From an uncultured archaeon (GTDB lineage Archaea; Nanobdellota; Nanobdellia; Woesearchaeales; ARS49): a stretch of 16,008 nucleotides of DNA. Each line of letters starts with the position of its first letter. Position 1 is the first letter of the stretch. Of the stretch, positions 5,281-15,300 are shown piece after piece. The stretch spans positions 1 to 16,008 of the forward strand of contig CABMGU010000009.1 of assembly GCA_902385765.1 (NCBI GenBank). Direction: 5' to 3'. The position numbers and the translations under genes were made by a program. The notes under the pieces were generated by a model. That model did not search any database. It was not told the DNA's origin and worked only from the letters and a program-made list of their open reading frames with translations.

Positions 5281-6666
5281 ATGGCACCCCAAGGAAAGCA
5301 TCAAGATCTTACTTACGACTCGCCCGCAGAGGAGCTGTTAAAGGTAAAAGAGAGCGAAACCTTCGATAGAACTACTGGTGGCCAGGAAAACATTGGCAAG
5401 AAAATCGCAGGTTTTGGAACTAGAAACGGGGGTTTGCTTCTTGTTGGACAGCGTGATTTGAGCGAAGGGGGTGAAATCGTAGGAATTGATGAGGTTCAGT
5501 TTCAGAGCGATTTTTCCCATGCTATAGATAACGTGAAACCTGCTCCACTCACTAGATCGCGTATCCTCACGTACCAAGACAAGAAGTTGGCGCTCATACA
5601 GGTGCAAGATGTCGGCGCACTCCGTCCATGCGCATATGGTCGGGCTTACTATGAGCGCAAAGGGGATTCAACACTTCCCTTGCAACCGGAAGAGGTTCGA
5701 CGTTACCATCTCGCATATGGGAGCACTAATGTTGAGGAATTGCCCACGCACGCATCAGGTGCAGACATAGATGAAGCTGAACTTGAGCAGTATTCACAAC
5801 TTCTCAAGAAAGGGAAAGAGAAGATACTCGAAACGGTTACGACTAAAGAAGGTAACTTAACTGTCAGAGGGGTGGTTGTTTTGTGCAAGAGCCCGCAGAG
5901 ATATCTGGAGGGTGCCTTTATAGAGGTTCAGAGATACGATAACGTGATTGGTAGTCCGCCCTCGCCAATTGGAACGCCTATCAAGGTATCAAAACCAGCG
6001 AGGCAATTGATTGAGGAAACCGCATTGCTCGTAGCACAAAATCTTCCAGTTGAAAGGATATATGAGGGGGCAAGGATGATTGAATTGCCTGCAATACCTT
6101 CAAGCGTAATCCGTGAAGTTATCACAAATGCCGTTGCGCACAGAAATTACCGAAGTAATGAACATATTCGCATAAGAATATTTGCTGATTGTTTCGACGT
6201 AACAAATCCTGCTATCGTATCAGAGAAAATGTGGACCTCCCTCTTAACCACGCACACTACATACCATCCAAATGAAGGCATATACACTTTCCTCAACCCG
6301 ACCCAACTCTATGAGGGACGTGGCGAAGGTATCTGGAAAATCCGAGAAGAGCTTGAACGCCTTCGCAAAGCAGCACCAGAGTTTAAAGTGATTGGTGACG
6401 TTCCATCAACATTTTACGCAAGGATAAATCTCACACCTGAAAAAGCCAAAGATGTAAAAATGGCCAAACTTCACACATTCCTTCTAAAACATAAAGAAAT
6501 CACATCTTCTCTCGTGATGAAACAATTAAACATCTCACGGGTAACCGCAATAAGCATGCTAAATCGCTTGGTTGAGCAAGGCGTTCTTGACCATAGTGGT
6601 CATACAAGAACAAGCAAGTATGTTGTAAAGAATCCACAATTTCTAAAACTTGAACACAATAAATAA
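5281..6666 (+). CDS. AlbA_2 (Schlafen-type) / HATPase_c_4 / winged-helix protein
   Basis: This 461-residue protein has the three-part layout of the family often labelled 'putative DNA-binding protein' or 'RecG-like ATP-binding protein'. Residues about 16-145 match the AlbA_2 (divergent AAA_4, Schlafen-like) domain: IAGFGTRNGGLLLVGQRD (42-59), then a basic strand and YYERKGDST (123-131). Residues about 270-385 match HATPase_c_4, with the N-box REVITNAVAHRNY (278-290; E279, N283) and the glycine-rich GRGEGIWKI (346-354). Residues about 395-450 form a winged-helix domain (LVMKQLNISRVTAISMLNRL, 411-430). The usual E-x-x-x-EFK entry motif of AlbA_2 is degenerate here (KESETFD). No helicase motifs are present, so it is not RecG. 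The ATG lies 25 bp after the TATA box and is leaderless. Such proteins act as regulators, and some relatives occur in defence loci; the exact role is unknown. Surrounding repeats and a possible gene remnant hint that it was acquired. Confidence 0.85.
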   Translation: MAPQGKHQDLTYDSPAEELLKVKESETFDRTTGGQENIGKKIAGFGTRNGGLLLVGQRDLSEGGEIVGIDEVQFQSDFSHAIDNVKPAPLTRSRILTYQDKKLALIQVQDVGALRPCAYGRAYYERKGDSTLPLQPEEVRRYHLAYGSTNVEELPTHASGADIDEAELEQYSQLLKKGKEKILETVTTKEGNLTVRGVVVLCKSPQRYLEGAFIEVQRYDNVIGSPPSPIGTPIKVSKPARQLIEETALLVAQNLPVERIYEGARMIELPAIPSSVIREVITNAVAHRNYRSNEHIRIRIFADCFDVTNPAIVSEKMWTSLLTTHTTYHPNEGIYTFLNPTQLYEGRGEGIWKIREELERLRKAAPEFKVIGDVPSTFYARINLTPEKAKDVKMAKLHTFLLKHKEITSSLVMKQLNISRVTAISMLNRLVEQGVLDHSGHTRTSKYVVKNPQFLKLEHNK

Positions 6667-6761
6667 ATACGAGCACATCTTTCCAGCAATCAGATTCTTG
6701 CACCAATTGCAAGTAACTTATGTGCTTACGAACCGTGTACTGCTTCCCGTGCGAGGCTCTA

Positions 6762-6782
6762 AAAAATTGCAAAGCAATTTTT
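6762..6782 (+). terminator. hairpin with T-run, possible terminator of the AlbA_2 gene
   Basis: A 9-bp perfect stem with an AAA triloop ends in five Ts. It lies 95 bp after the AlbA_2 stop and 64 bp before the helicase TATA box. Archaeal termination depends mainly on T-runs, so the hairpin itself may serve another purpose. Confidence 0.3.
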
Positions 6783-6845
6783 GGATCCTCAAAGTGCAAC
6801 GCACTTATGAGGCTTTGAGTATTATTGTGCACTTTAAATACAAAC

Positions 6846-6853
6846 ATTTATAA
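6846..6853 (+). promoter_or_regulatory. TATA-like box of the DEAD-box helicase gene
   Basis: ATTTATAA predicts initiation at about 6875 and a leader of about 55 nt. The leader carries an imperfect hairpin, ATTCTC (6884-6889) with GAGAAT (6904-6909), followed by a Shine-Dalgarno sequence GGAGTG (6921-6926) five bases before the ATG. This is the only clearly leadered gene besides the one at 8229, so control at the leader is possible. Confidence 0.45.
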
Positions 6854-6931
6854 CTGGACATTCTGGCTTTTAATTACTATACTATTCTCGAAAACATAGT
6901 TTAGAGAATATGAAACGTTTGGAGTGAATTC

Positions 6932-8128
6932 ATGCCATTTTCACATTTTAACCTGCCGACACCAATAGTGAAAGCTATCCAGGACCAGGGCTATACCCAT
7001 CCAACAGCCATTCAGGAGAAAGCCATTCCTCTGATTCTTTCTGGAAAAGACATAATTGGGCACTCGGAAACCGGTTCAGGAAAAACTGCTGCTTTCGGGC
7101 TACCTATGCTAAATATGCTCTCGAAATGCAAAGGAGTCAACGCATTAATCTTAACCCCGACCCGAGAACTGTGCGTACAAGTGAGCGAAGCGCTCGCTGG
7201 TTTTGCAAAATACCTTCCTGTCAAGGTTGTTCCTGTATTTGGCGGTGTCGGGATTGGACAGCAAATCAACGCCAGCCGAACAGCAGACGTGATTGTTGCA
7301 ACGCCTGGAAGGCTTCTTGACCTGATGGCGCGCGGACTAAACCTGGGCGCTGTCCGCTACCTTGTCCTTGACGAGGCAGACAGAATGCTCGATATGGGAT
7401 TTATCAAAGATGTTGAAAAAATATTGAGCCACACTCCCAAGCAACGCCAGACGCTCCTATTCAGCGCGACATCATCTCCCAGACTGCGCTCTCTTGTAAA
7501 TCGTTATATGAACTCACCGGTTTCCGTGCAGGCAAAAACGCACGTTGACCCGAGCCTTCTCATCGAACGGGCATATATGGTCCAGATTCAGGAAAAATTC
7601 TCTCTACTCGTGCACTGCCTCAAACACGAAACTTCCGGCATCGCGCTTATCTTCTGCAAAACCCGCAGAAATTGCGATAAACTCGCAAAGAGTCTGCGCG
7701 CGCAAAAAATCAGTGCAACTGAAATCCACGGCGGTCTGTCTCAAAGCAAACGCATTCAAACGATTACAAATTTACACAAGCGCGGGATTGGAATTCTTGT
7801 TGCAACTGATGTCGCTTCCCGAGGACTCCACATCGACAATATCTCGCACGTCTACAATTACGACCTGCCGCAAACGCCTGATGATTATGTCCACCGCATC
7901 GGCCGTACAGCGCGTGCAGGAGCGAAAGGCAATGCAGTAACTTTTGTCACTCCGCAAGACGCCCGCGATTTCAAACTTATCATGCGCGACATTGAACGAG
8001 TAATAAAGCCCGCTCCACTGCCCACATTTGAGAAAATTGCAATGCCCTCGCCCACGCAAGAGCCGTCTTCTCCAAGCCGAGACGGCCATAGGAAGCACAA
8101 GCAGTTCTGGAATCGCAGACGGCACTGA
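6932..8128 (+). CDS. DEAD-box ATP-dependent RNA helicase
   Basis: This 398-residue RNA-unwinding ATPase has the two RecA-like domains and little else. Visible motifs in order: Q motif (F6, then GYTHPTAIQ 20-28), motif I SETGSGKT (45-52), Ia PTREL (76-80), GG (104-105), Ib TPGR (124-127), II DEAD (147-150), III SAT (178-180), IV ALIFCKT (238-244), V ATDVASRG (291-298) and VI HRIGRTAR (321-328). All catalytic residues are present. A short basic tail, ending HKQFWNRRRH, probably aids RNA binding. The size and compact form are RhlE-like, and archaeal homologues of this group act in RNA remodelling and cold adaptation; the exact substrate is unknown. The start is fixed by the Shine-Dalgarno sequence at 6921-6926. 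A terminator-like hairpin follows the stop. It appears to be a single-gene transcription unit. Confidence 0.95.
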   Translation: MPFSHFNLPTPIVKAIQDQGYTHPTAIQEKAIPLILSGKDIIGHSETGSGKTAAFGLPMLNMLSKCKGVNALILTPTRELCVQVSEALAGFAKYLPVKVVPVFGGVGIGQQINASRTADVIVATPGRLLDLMARGLNLGAVRYLVLDEADRMLDMGFIKDVEKILSHTPKQRQTLLFSATSSPRLRSLVNRYMNSPVSVQAKTHVDPSLLIERAYMVQIQEKFSLLVHCLKHETSGIALIFCKTRRNCDKLAKSLRAQKISATEIHGGLSQSKRIQTITNLHKRGIGILVATDVASRGLHIDNISHVYNYDLPQTPDDYVHRIGRTARAGAKGNAVTFVTPQDARDFKLIMRDIERVIKPAPLPTFEKIAMPSPTQEPSSPSRDGHRKHKQFWNRRRH

Positions 8129-8129
8129 A

Positions 8130-8151
8130 AAACGCCTTCTGTGAGGCTTTT
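8130..8151 (+). terminator. possible terminator after the helicase gene
   Basis: AAAAC-GCCT-TCTGTG-AGGC-TTTT forms a short stem (8134-8137 with 8144-8147), followed by four Ts, immediately after the stop at 8128. Confidence 0.35.
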
Positions 8152-8184
8152 GTTGTCACTTTCTGGTGGTTAATAAGCGAAAGA

Positions 8185-8192
8185 TTTATAAA
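8185..8192 (+). promoter_or_regulatory. TATA box of the 159-residue gene
   Basis: TTTATAAA predicts initiation at about 8213, about 16 nt before ATG 8229. It lies inside the longer frame that begins at 8166, which shows that the upstream start is not used. Confidence 0.5.
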
Positions 8193-8228
8193 GGGGAAAT
8201 TCATACCATCGTCGGGGAAGAAAAAAAT

Positions 8229-8708
8229 ATGGAACTAGTTGACAAGTGTTTGGACGACACAGTAACCAGCATACTTTTACAAACAAATAACCAAGTGCCG
8301 ATATACGCAATTCTCAATTCTGAACAAAATCTGGAAGCTGAAGAAGGGCTGGCTGTCGGCACGGACGGCAAGTTAAAAAAAATTCCTGCCTGCCACGTTG
8401 ACACATTTTATTTATCGGTTAATGCATCAGGAAATCGATATGCGCGCATTTTAGTTGGAGATGTTCCAAGGCTTCAAGACCCAGATTCATCACACTATAC
8501 GTCCCATCCTGAAGCTGTTAAAAAAGTAGAAAACGATGCAGGATATATGCTTCGCAGACTGCTGAAATCAGACAGAAAAATATTTTTCACAAGCAGATTA
8601 ATGAACCTTAAGAGAGAAACGGTAACAACCGAACTTGTTGACAAATTATGCCCTGGCGACGACCTCAAAAAAAGCATTGCCTTGCAATACGATTTTCTTA
8701 ATCAATGA
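8229..8708 (+). CDS. hypothetical protein, 159 residues
   Basis: I start at ATG 8229 because the TATA box at 8185-8192 lies inside the longer frame from 8166. GGGGAAG 9-15 bases upstream could act as a weak Shine-Dalgarno sequence. The protein begins MELVDKCLDDTVTSILLQTN. It has a mixed alpha/beta N-terminal half and a charged, helical C-terminal half rich in Lys, Arg and Asp. There is no signal peptide, membrane segment or recognisable motif. I cannot assign a family. Its last 11 bases overlap the end of the convergent gene at 8698-9348. Confidence 0.7.
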   Translation: MELVDKCLDDTVTSILLQTNNQVPIYAILNSEQNLEAEEGLAVGTDGKLKKIPACHVDTFYLSVNASGNRYARILVGDVPRLQDPDSSHYTSHPEAVKKVENDAGYMLRRLLKSDRKIFFTSRLMNLKRETVTTELVDKLCPGDDLKKSIALQYDFLNQ

Positions 8709-9348
8709 ATACTGACTGTTTCTTCTCAATCAGCGATTGGGCTGCTTGAAGCATCCTTGGAATGTGCGCGGTTCTCTGCTGGACGAGCAAGTCATTAAAT
8801 CTTCTGAAAATTCCTTCTTTGGCATCTACAAACATCTGAAGATTGGCGGCAAACAACATGCAGTTTTTGACAGGCTCGGCTTGATAATCAATGATGTTTT
8901 TAACAATAGTGGCAACTTCCCTGCCAAAATCCTCCGCAGCGTCACACGCCTTCGTATCGATAAACTCATATTCTTTCCAGTCTTTCTCTATTATGGTAAT
9001 TTGACTGAGATTTTTAACTGAGCGCAAAGAAAAATCCTCGGTTCTCGATAATACGAGTGCCTGAACTTTTTCAAGCAGCACCTTGTATTTTGATGCGACA
9101 CGGACGAAATACCTGGTTGATAAAATATGAAAATCTTCAAGATGCTCCAAAACAGATTTAATCAAGTCAGCAGGAATCTGACCCTGAAAGGCTGAATTTT
9201 TGATGTCTTGGGCAGAACTCCTTAAAAAATCAACAAGTGTGCCTGTTATAACGCCCAGGTCATAAATGAGCGCCTGATTCTTATCATCATCAATAGCGGC
9301 AACCAATTCATCCCTTGCTTTTTCCACAGCTTCCAATGAAACGGGCAT
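8698..9348 (-). CDS. hypothetical all-helical protein, 216 residues
   Basis: The ATG at 9348 is preceded by a strong Shine-Dalgarno sequence, GGAGGAG, 11 bases upstream on the minus strand. Nearly the whole sequence alternates charged and hydrophobic residues as expected for a helical bundle or coiled coil (for example LIKSVLEHLEDFHILSTRYF). Only Cys and His singletons are seen, and there is no signal peptide or membrane helix. No family is recognised. It begins 39 bp after the stop of the giant surface protein on the same strand and has no clear TATA box in that gap, so the two are probably co-transcribed. A cytoplasmic partner or unrelated passenger are both possible. Confidence 0.75.
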   Translation of the reverse strand: MPVSLEAVEKARDELVAAIDDDKNQALIYDLGVITGTLVDFLRSSAQDIKNSAFQGQIPADLIKSVLEHLEDFHILSTRYFVRVASKYKVLLEKVQALVLSRTEDFSLRSVKNLSQITIIEKDWKEYEFIDTKACDAAEDFGREVATIVKNIIDYQAEPVKNCMLFAANLQMFVDAKEGIFRRFNDLLVQQRTAHIPRMLQAAQSLIEKKQSVFID

Positions 9349-9387
9349 GTTATTGAATTCTCCTCCAACTTATTAATTATTTCGTTT

Positions 9388-12300
9388 TCAAATGCACGGG
9401 TTCTGCGCAGGGCTGACAACAGACTTTGTCAGGCTGAATGACAAACTACTGCCGTTCCTCAGCAGGTGCAGAGTATCCTCGTCATCGATATGGATGCTGA
9501 AGCACTCGCACAAACCACCGCCTCCAGTAAACCTGTCGCACTCCAAAACATTATCGGGATATGGCGAGCTTGAATTGATGTCCTTGTAGCATCCGGCAGT
9601 ATCAGCCGCAGGACAATTGTTGCAGTTCGTATTATTGCAGCCAGGAGCGCTGACAGCATCAAAAATGTAATTGTCAAGATAAACAAGAGAAGTATTCACG
9701 TTATCTATTGTGAGATTTACAACAGTCGCATTCAGCATCGCATCAGTGCCGTTGTTTGTCACAAGGAACGAGCCGAAATCAGGAGTGCTAATATCACACG
9801 ACGAGGCATTAGTGGGATTGGTCGCACTTGAATTCCCTGAGGAATTCGTGTCGCAGACAATCGTTCCGCCAATGCTTGCCACATCACCGCAAGTGTAAAG
9901 AGTGACACTGCTGACGTTCTGATCCAGAGTAACAGTGCAGTTGACGGTATTCTTAGGCATATTGATGTTCAAGCCCACACTCTCCTCACTGCTGTACTGA
10001 GTGAAATGCGTCACATTATAGATAAACGTGCCAAACGAATAACTCTGCTCAGTACAAATACTTGCATTGCAGAAAGTGAAGTTCAGTGTGTCATTAAAGT
10101 CAACAATAGGCTCAGGATTTGCAAAAGTCAGATTATACAAAGTAATCTGGCCGGAAGTGTTCAGGAACGACAGGTTGGTGCTGTTGAGGAAGGTGAGATT
10201 ATAGGAAATGTTCAGATTGGAAACATTAATCTCAGTATCTGGTGTCGGAATCGTGACTTTGGATATTATTCTAATGCTGCCATTATAATTCATAAACGTA
10301 GTATTCTCAAACGAATTATTCTGGCTGCTGGATGCAGAACGAATCCAGACATTATCAGACCTGATAGAAATATTATCAAACGTGCTGTTAGAAGACTGGT
10401 AGACATCTATGCCGTAATAATTATCCAGAGCGGTATTGTTAATCAGGGAAACATTGTTTGAATTGTACACCGAAAATCCAGAACTGCCGTCAGCTGCAAG
10501 ATTATTAATAAGCGTGTTATTATCACTGCTCTCAACATAATAGCCGATGCCGGTGTTGGTAGCATTATTATTTCTTAACGTGTTAAATGAGCTCACGAAA
10601 TTGACATTGAAGCCAGCATTGTTTGCTGCAACAGCAGTATTATTATCCAGCGTGTTATGATTGGCATAACTCACTTCATAAATATTCTGACAATTGGAAA
10701 TATTCTCAGCATAATTAAGCGTCAAATTGTTGTAATCAGAATACGTCGACATGCCAATGGCCTGGAAATTGCAATAAAAGGTATTATTGTAGAACGTATT
10801 AGAAGAACTGTTATACAAGAAGAAATCCTGGTTGGTCTGGTTGGAAACAAAATTGTCAGCCAAAGTATTATTCGTCGAAGATTCCAGATAAGCCGCCCTG
10901 TTAGAATTATTGTAAATGCTGTTGGCAGTCAAATTATTGAAAGTTGAAGCAACCAACTGCAAACCATCATCAGTATTGTTGAATATTGAATTGTTGAAAA
11001 TGGTGTTATAATGCGAATCAAGCAAATATAATCCATAAAGCGAATTATTGTACATACTATTACTCAGAATACTATTGTTGTAAGACGGGTCCATATACAA
11101 ACCATACTGGTTAATCAGCATCGTATCGTTCCTATATGTCGAAAGATTAGAAGAGTTGCTGTAAATCGCTCTGCTGAAGTTTGAAATAACACAGTTCTCA
11201 ATCGTGACATTCTGCCTGTTTGTAACAAGGAAACCGTAACCTGACGTATTGCCCGTGATTGAATGAGCAGCACAATCAAACGTGATATTATCGGCAGTAA
11301 TATTGAAGCACGTGCCGTTAGAGTTCAGATTGATGTCCATTGTGGTGCTCGTATTAATGTTACCGCAAAGAACATTTTCATCAGAACTATAGCTGGTGAA
11401 ATGCGTCACGTTGTAAATAAATGTGCCCAACAAATAACTAATTTCGGTGCAAATCGAGCTGTTGCAAGTGATATAAGACCCGTCGTCCTCAAAGTCAACA
11501 GTAGGGAACGGGTCAACAAAAGAAAGGCCTGTCAAAGTAATAATTCCAGTAGTGTTAAAGAACGACAGATTAGTGCTGTTAAGGAATGCATTGTTGAAAG
11601 TAATATTAAGCTTTGACTGAGAAACATTAGTGTTGTACGGGAATGTGACCGTGGGTAAAATGTTGATGCTGCCATTGGCGTTTGTGAATGTAGTATTTGT
11701 AACCGTGTTGTTCGAATTGCTGTTGTTATCATAAATCCATACGGCAGCAGTGCGAATAACGGTATGATTCAGGCGGTTGTCATAACCGCCAAGAAGAATG
11801 CCTGAAGAACCAGCATCATAAATCGTGCTGTTAGTGAACGTGTTGTTCAATGAGCTCGAAGTGAAAGTTAAGCCGTAAGCGCCGGAATCAGCATAGCTGT
11901 TCTGGAAAGTGTTGTACTGGGCGCTATCAAGACCAAATCCGCTGTTGTTATAAGCATAGTTATCAATGAACGTATTATTGTTTGAACTGCTCTGCAAGTA
12001 AAACGCGGCATTGGAATTATTAAGCCCGGTATTGTTGTAGAGATTGTTCAAACTGGCACCATACAGATAGAACCCGTACTGAGCGCTCAGATAAGCAGTG
12101 TTGTTGGTTAACGTGTTGTTCTGGGAGCCTGTCAGCAATATGAAACCATACTGGTTCTGGGTAGCGTTGTTGAGAGACAAAGTGCTGTTAGACGCGACCA
12201 GATGATAACCATCCACTGTGTTATTGTATGCGTAATTAGTAGTAAACGTGGCATTAAAGAGATCTAATGAAGCAAAACCGTTAGCCGTATTGTTGTATGC

Positions 12301-15300
12301 GGTATTATTAATCCAACGCGTATGATTCTGAGCATTCATAAACGTGCCGTTCTGCGTGTTCAACCACATAGTGTTATTCAGCAGCAGAGCAGACAAACCA
12401 CGGTCAGTTTCAAGTCCGTTAGAGAAGTTTGTAATACGACAGTTCTTGATGGTGAAGCCGGAATAGCCATTGGAGTAAATGCCCACTCCGGACTGATTGC
12501 CGGTCAATACATAGTTTGCACAATTGAAAGTGATATTGTCCGCGCCAATGGTAATACAAGTACCATTACTGGACAAGTTCTGACTCATTGTCACATCAGT
12601 TGTAAGCGTCATATTGCAGGCAAGCGTGAAATTATCACTCGAACTGTAATTTGTGAACCTTGTGACGTTGAACTTGAACGCTCCGCCAGAATAGCTTAGC
12701 TTCTTACATTGAGCAGACGGGCAGTCAACAAACGTGGTTGTATCATTAATGCTCCAAATCGCCTTCGGGTCAACAAAAGTAATTCCCCAGAACGTGATAT
12801 TCGCAGTTGTGTTCAGACCGCGGAGCCTGCTGGAGTTAACGTGAGCGTAATTATCTCCAAGCAACACGTTAGCGCTCAAATTGAAAAGATTTGTCAACGA
12901 GGAATTAATCCAGGAAATCTCTGCAGTATTCTCTTTTTCCATTGTAAGAGCGCTGCAAGCACCATAAGTGGTATTGATATCAGAGAAAGAAGTGCTGTAA
13001 GTCAAGTCAAGCCTGCCAGTGAAATTAACTCTTGAGGTCGCGTCAAAGCTGATAATCGGAGACCTGATAGAACCTACGGCGGAAGTGTTAGTGTTCGTCA
13101 AATTAGAGTTAATCAAACTAAACGAAGTCGTGCCGTTAACAAGAGCGCTGTCGTTAAACCTAACAGAAGAATTAGTCATATTGAAAGTGCTATGGGTAAT
13201 AGCGCCGGTAATCATATCATTACTCTGGAAACGGAAACCCTTGATGCTGAACACTTCATCGATGACTTGGTTAATGAACGCGAGAGTGCCGACATCACCG
13301 GCAACTGCAGTTCCGCCGCCGCCAGCACCACCGGCAACAGTCATCCTGTTGAAATCAGTGCTGGTCCAGTTGGTGACGTTGTAGTAAACAATAATACGAC
13401 CCCCGCCACCACCACCACCGAAAGGATTGCTTGCTCCACCCCTGCCTCCGTTTGATATAAAATTTCCAGAACCAGTCAGATTATAAGCGGAAACGTAAAT
13501 AGAACCGCCGGCACCACCGCCTGCATAATTCGCGGTTAAAGCTCCGCTTGAGTCAACACTGCCGTTCAAAAACAACAGGTTAGACGCGACGATCCTTACT
13601 GCGCTGCCTCCAGCACCTCCAGCAGCACCTCCACTGGTGGCATACCCGCCTCCTGAACCCATATCCAAAGGCAGGAAAGAACTATTATACCATTTGCCTC
13701 CCTGAACATTAACGGAACTCTTACCGCCATCACCACCATAAGCACCACCGCCACCCGAAGTACCTACGCCAATACCGCCGCCAGGACCACTCCCGTTAAC
13801 CGTACTGCTAGTACCGCCAAGATAACCGTTGCCAGAACCATTAATTTTTGAATTTGCATCGATGTTAATATTCGTGGCATTCAAAACAGTAAAATTCCAG
13901 CAAGCCAAAGTACTATTAACGAAAAACATATCATTCGCATAAAGCGTGGAAAGATTCGAGCCAGTGGTGGAACTGCTTGAGTTACTGTTGTTCCAAGTTG
14001 AGTTAGTAATACTAAAAGTCTGGGCAACATTGATTGTCAAAGTAGTCACGTTAGTAGTAATATTTGCATTGAAAACAGTCAAGTTAGTCCAAATAAACCA
14101 GGAAGGAGACGTACTGTAATCATTCTGCTGCCATCTGAACCCCTTTGTGGTATACATAATATTGTCATCAGAGTCAATAAACGCGAGAGTGCCGACCTCG
14201 CCTGCAGCTGCGCCTGAGCCGCCAGCAGCACCGCCAGTAACAGTCGCCCTATTGAAATCAGTGCTGGTCCAGTTGGTAACGTTGTAGTAAACAGCAATAC
14301 GACCCCCGCCACCGCCACCACTATTTGGAGGAGCAGAAGAACCACTGCCTCCGTTAGCTGTAAAAGTTCCATTGCCTGTCAAGTTGTAAGCAGTAACATA
14401 AATTGAACCGCCAGCACCCGGAGATGATCCGCCTCCTGCTGAGCTGGATCTGCCGTTCACATCAATGCTGCCGTTCAAAAACAACAAGTTTGAAGCAATA
14501 ATTCTTACGGCACTACCACCAGCACCAGCAGTACCTCCAAAAGTAGTACTATAACCGCCTCCTGAACCCATATCCGAGGGCTGGAACGAACTATTATACC
14601 AATAACCTCCCCTATAACTTGAAGAGCTTATACCGCCATTACCACCATTACTGCCACCACCACCTGCATTAGCCCCACCAACACCGCCGCCAGGACCACT
14701 GCCGTTAACCGAGCTGCTCGTGCCTGCAGGATAACCGTTGCCAGAACCATTAATTTTTGAATTTGAATCAACATAAATATTCGCGGCATTCAAAACAGTA
14801 TAATTCCAGCAAGCTAAAGTACTATTAACGAAAAACATATCATTCGCGTAAAGCGTGGAAAGATTCGAGCCAGTAGTGGCGCTGCTTGAGTTACTGTTAT
14901 TCCAAGTTGAGTTAGTAATACTGAAAGTCTGCGTAACGTTGATTGTCAAATTAGTAACATTAGTGCTGACAATTGCATTGAAAACAGTCAAGTTAATTAT
15001 TGTAAACCAGGAAGGGGACGTGCTGTAATCATTCTGCTGCCACCTGAAACCTTTTGCAGTGAACGCATTATTGTCATCGGAATCGATAAATGCCAGAGTA
15101 CCAACTTCGCCTGCAGCTGCGCCTGAGCCGCCAGCAGCACCGCCAGTAACAGTCGCCCTATTGAAATCAGTGCTCGTCCAGTCGGTAGTGTTGTAATAAA
15201 CAGCAATACGACCACCACCGCCGCCACCGCCATTGCCTCCGAATACGTCATTTGGCCCTCCACTACCTCCGTTAGCTGTAAAGGTTCCATTACCTGTCAA

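Larger units (their letters stand above)
6667..6931. other. intergenic region with paired triloop hairpins
   Basis: This 265-bp gap holds no convincing gene. A hairpin AAAAATTGC-AAA-GCAATTTTT lies at 6762-6782, and a second, CTCA-AAGTGC-AAC-GCACTT-A-TGAG, at 6788-6811. A BamHI-like palindrome GGATCC (6783-6788) joins them. The helicase promoter and leader begin at about 6846. The first hairpin ends in a T-run and could terminate the AlbA_2 transcript. Confidence 0.4.

Noticed and set aside
5281..6666. RecG helicase
   Set aside because: Proteins of this layout are often named RecG-like, but no Walker A or DExH helicase motifs are present; the fold signatures are AlbA_2, HATPase_c_4 and winged helix.
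8166..8228. Upstream start of the 159-residue gene
   Set aside because: A TATA box lies inside this segment, so the transcript would begin after the proposed start codon.
10006..12699. Several plus-strand frames of 96-151 codons within the giant gene
   Set aside because: They are antisense shadows produced by Asn/Thr-rich codons read in reverse, with no promoter or ribosome sites.
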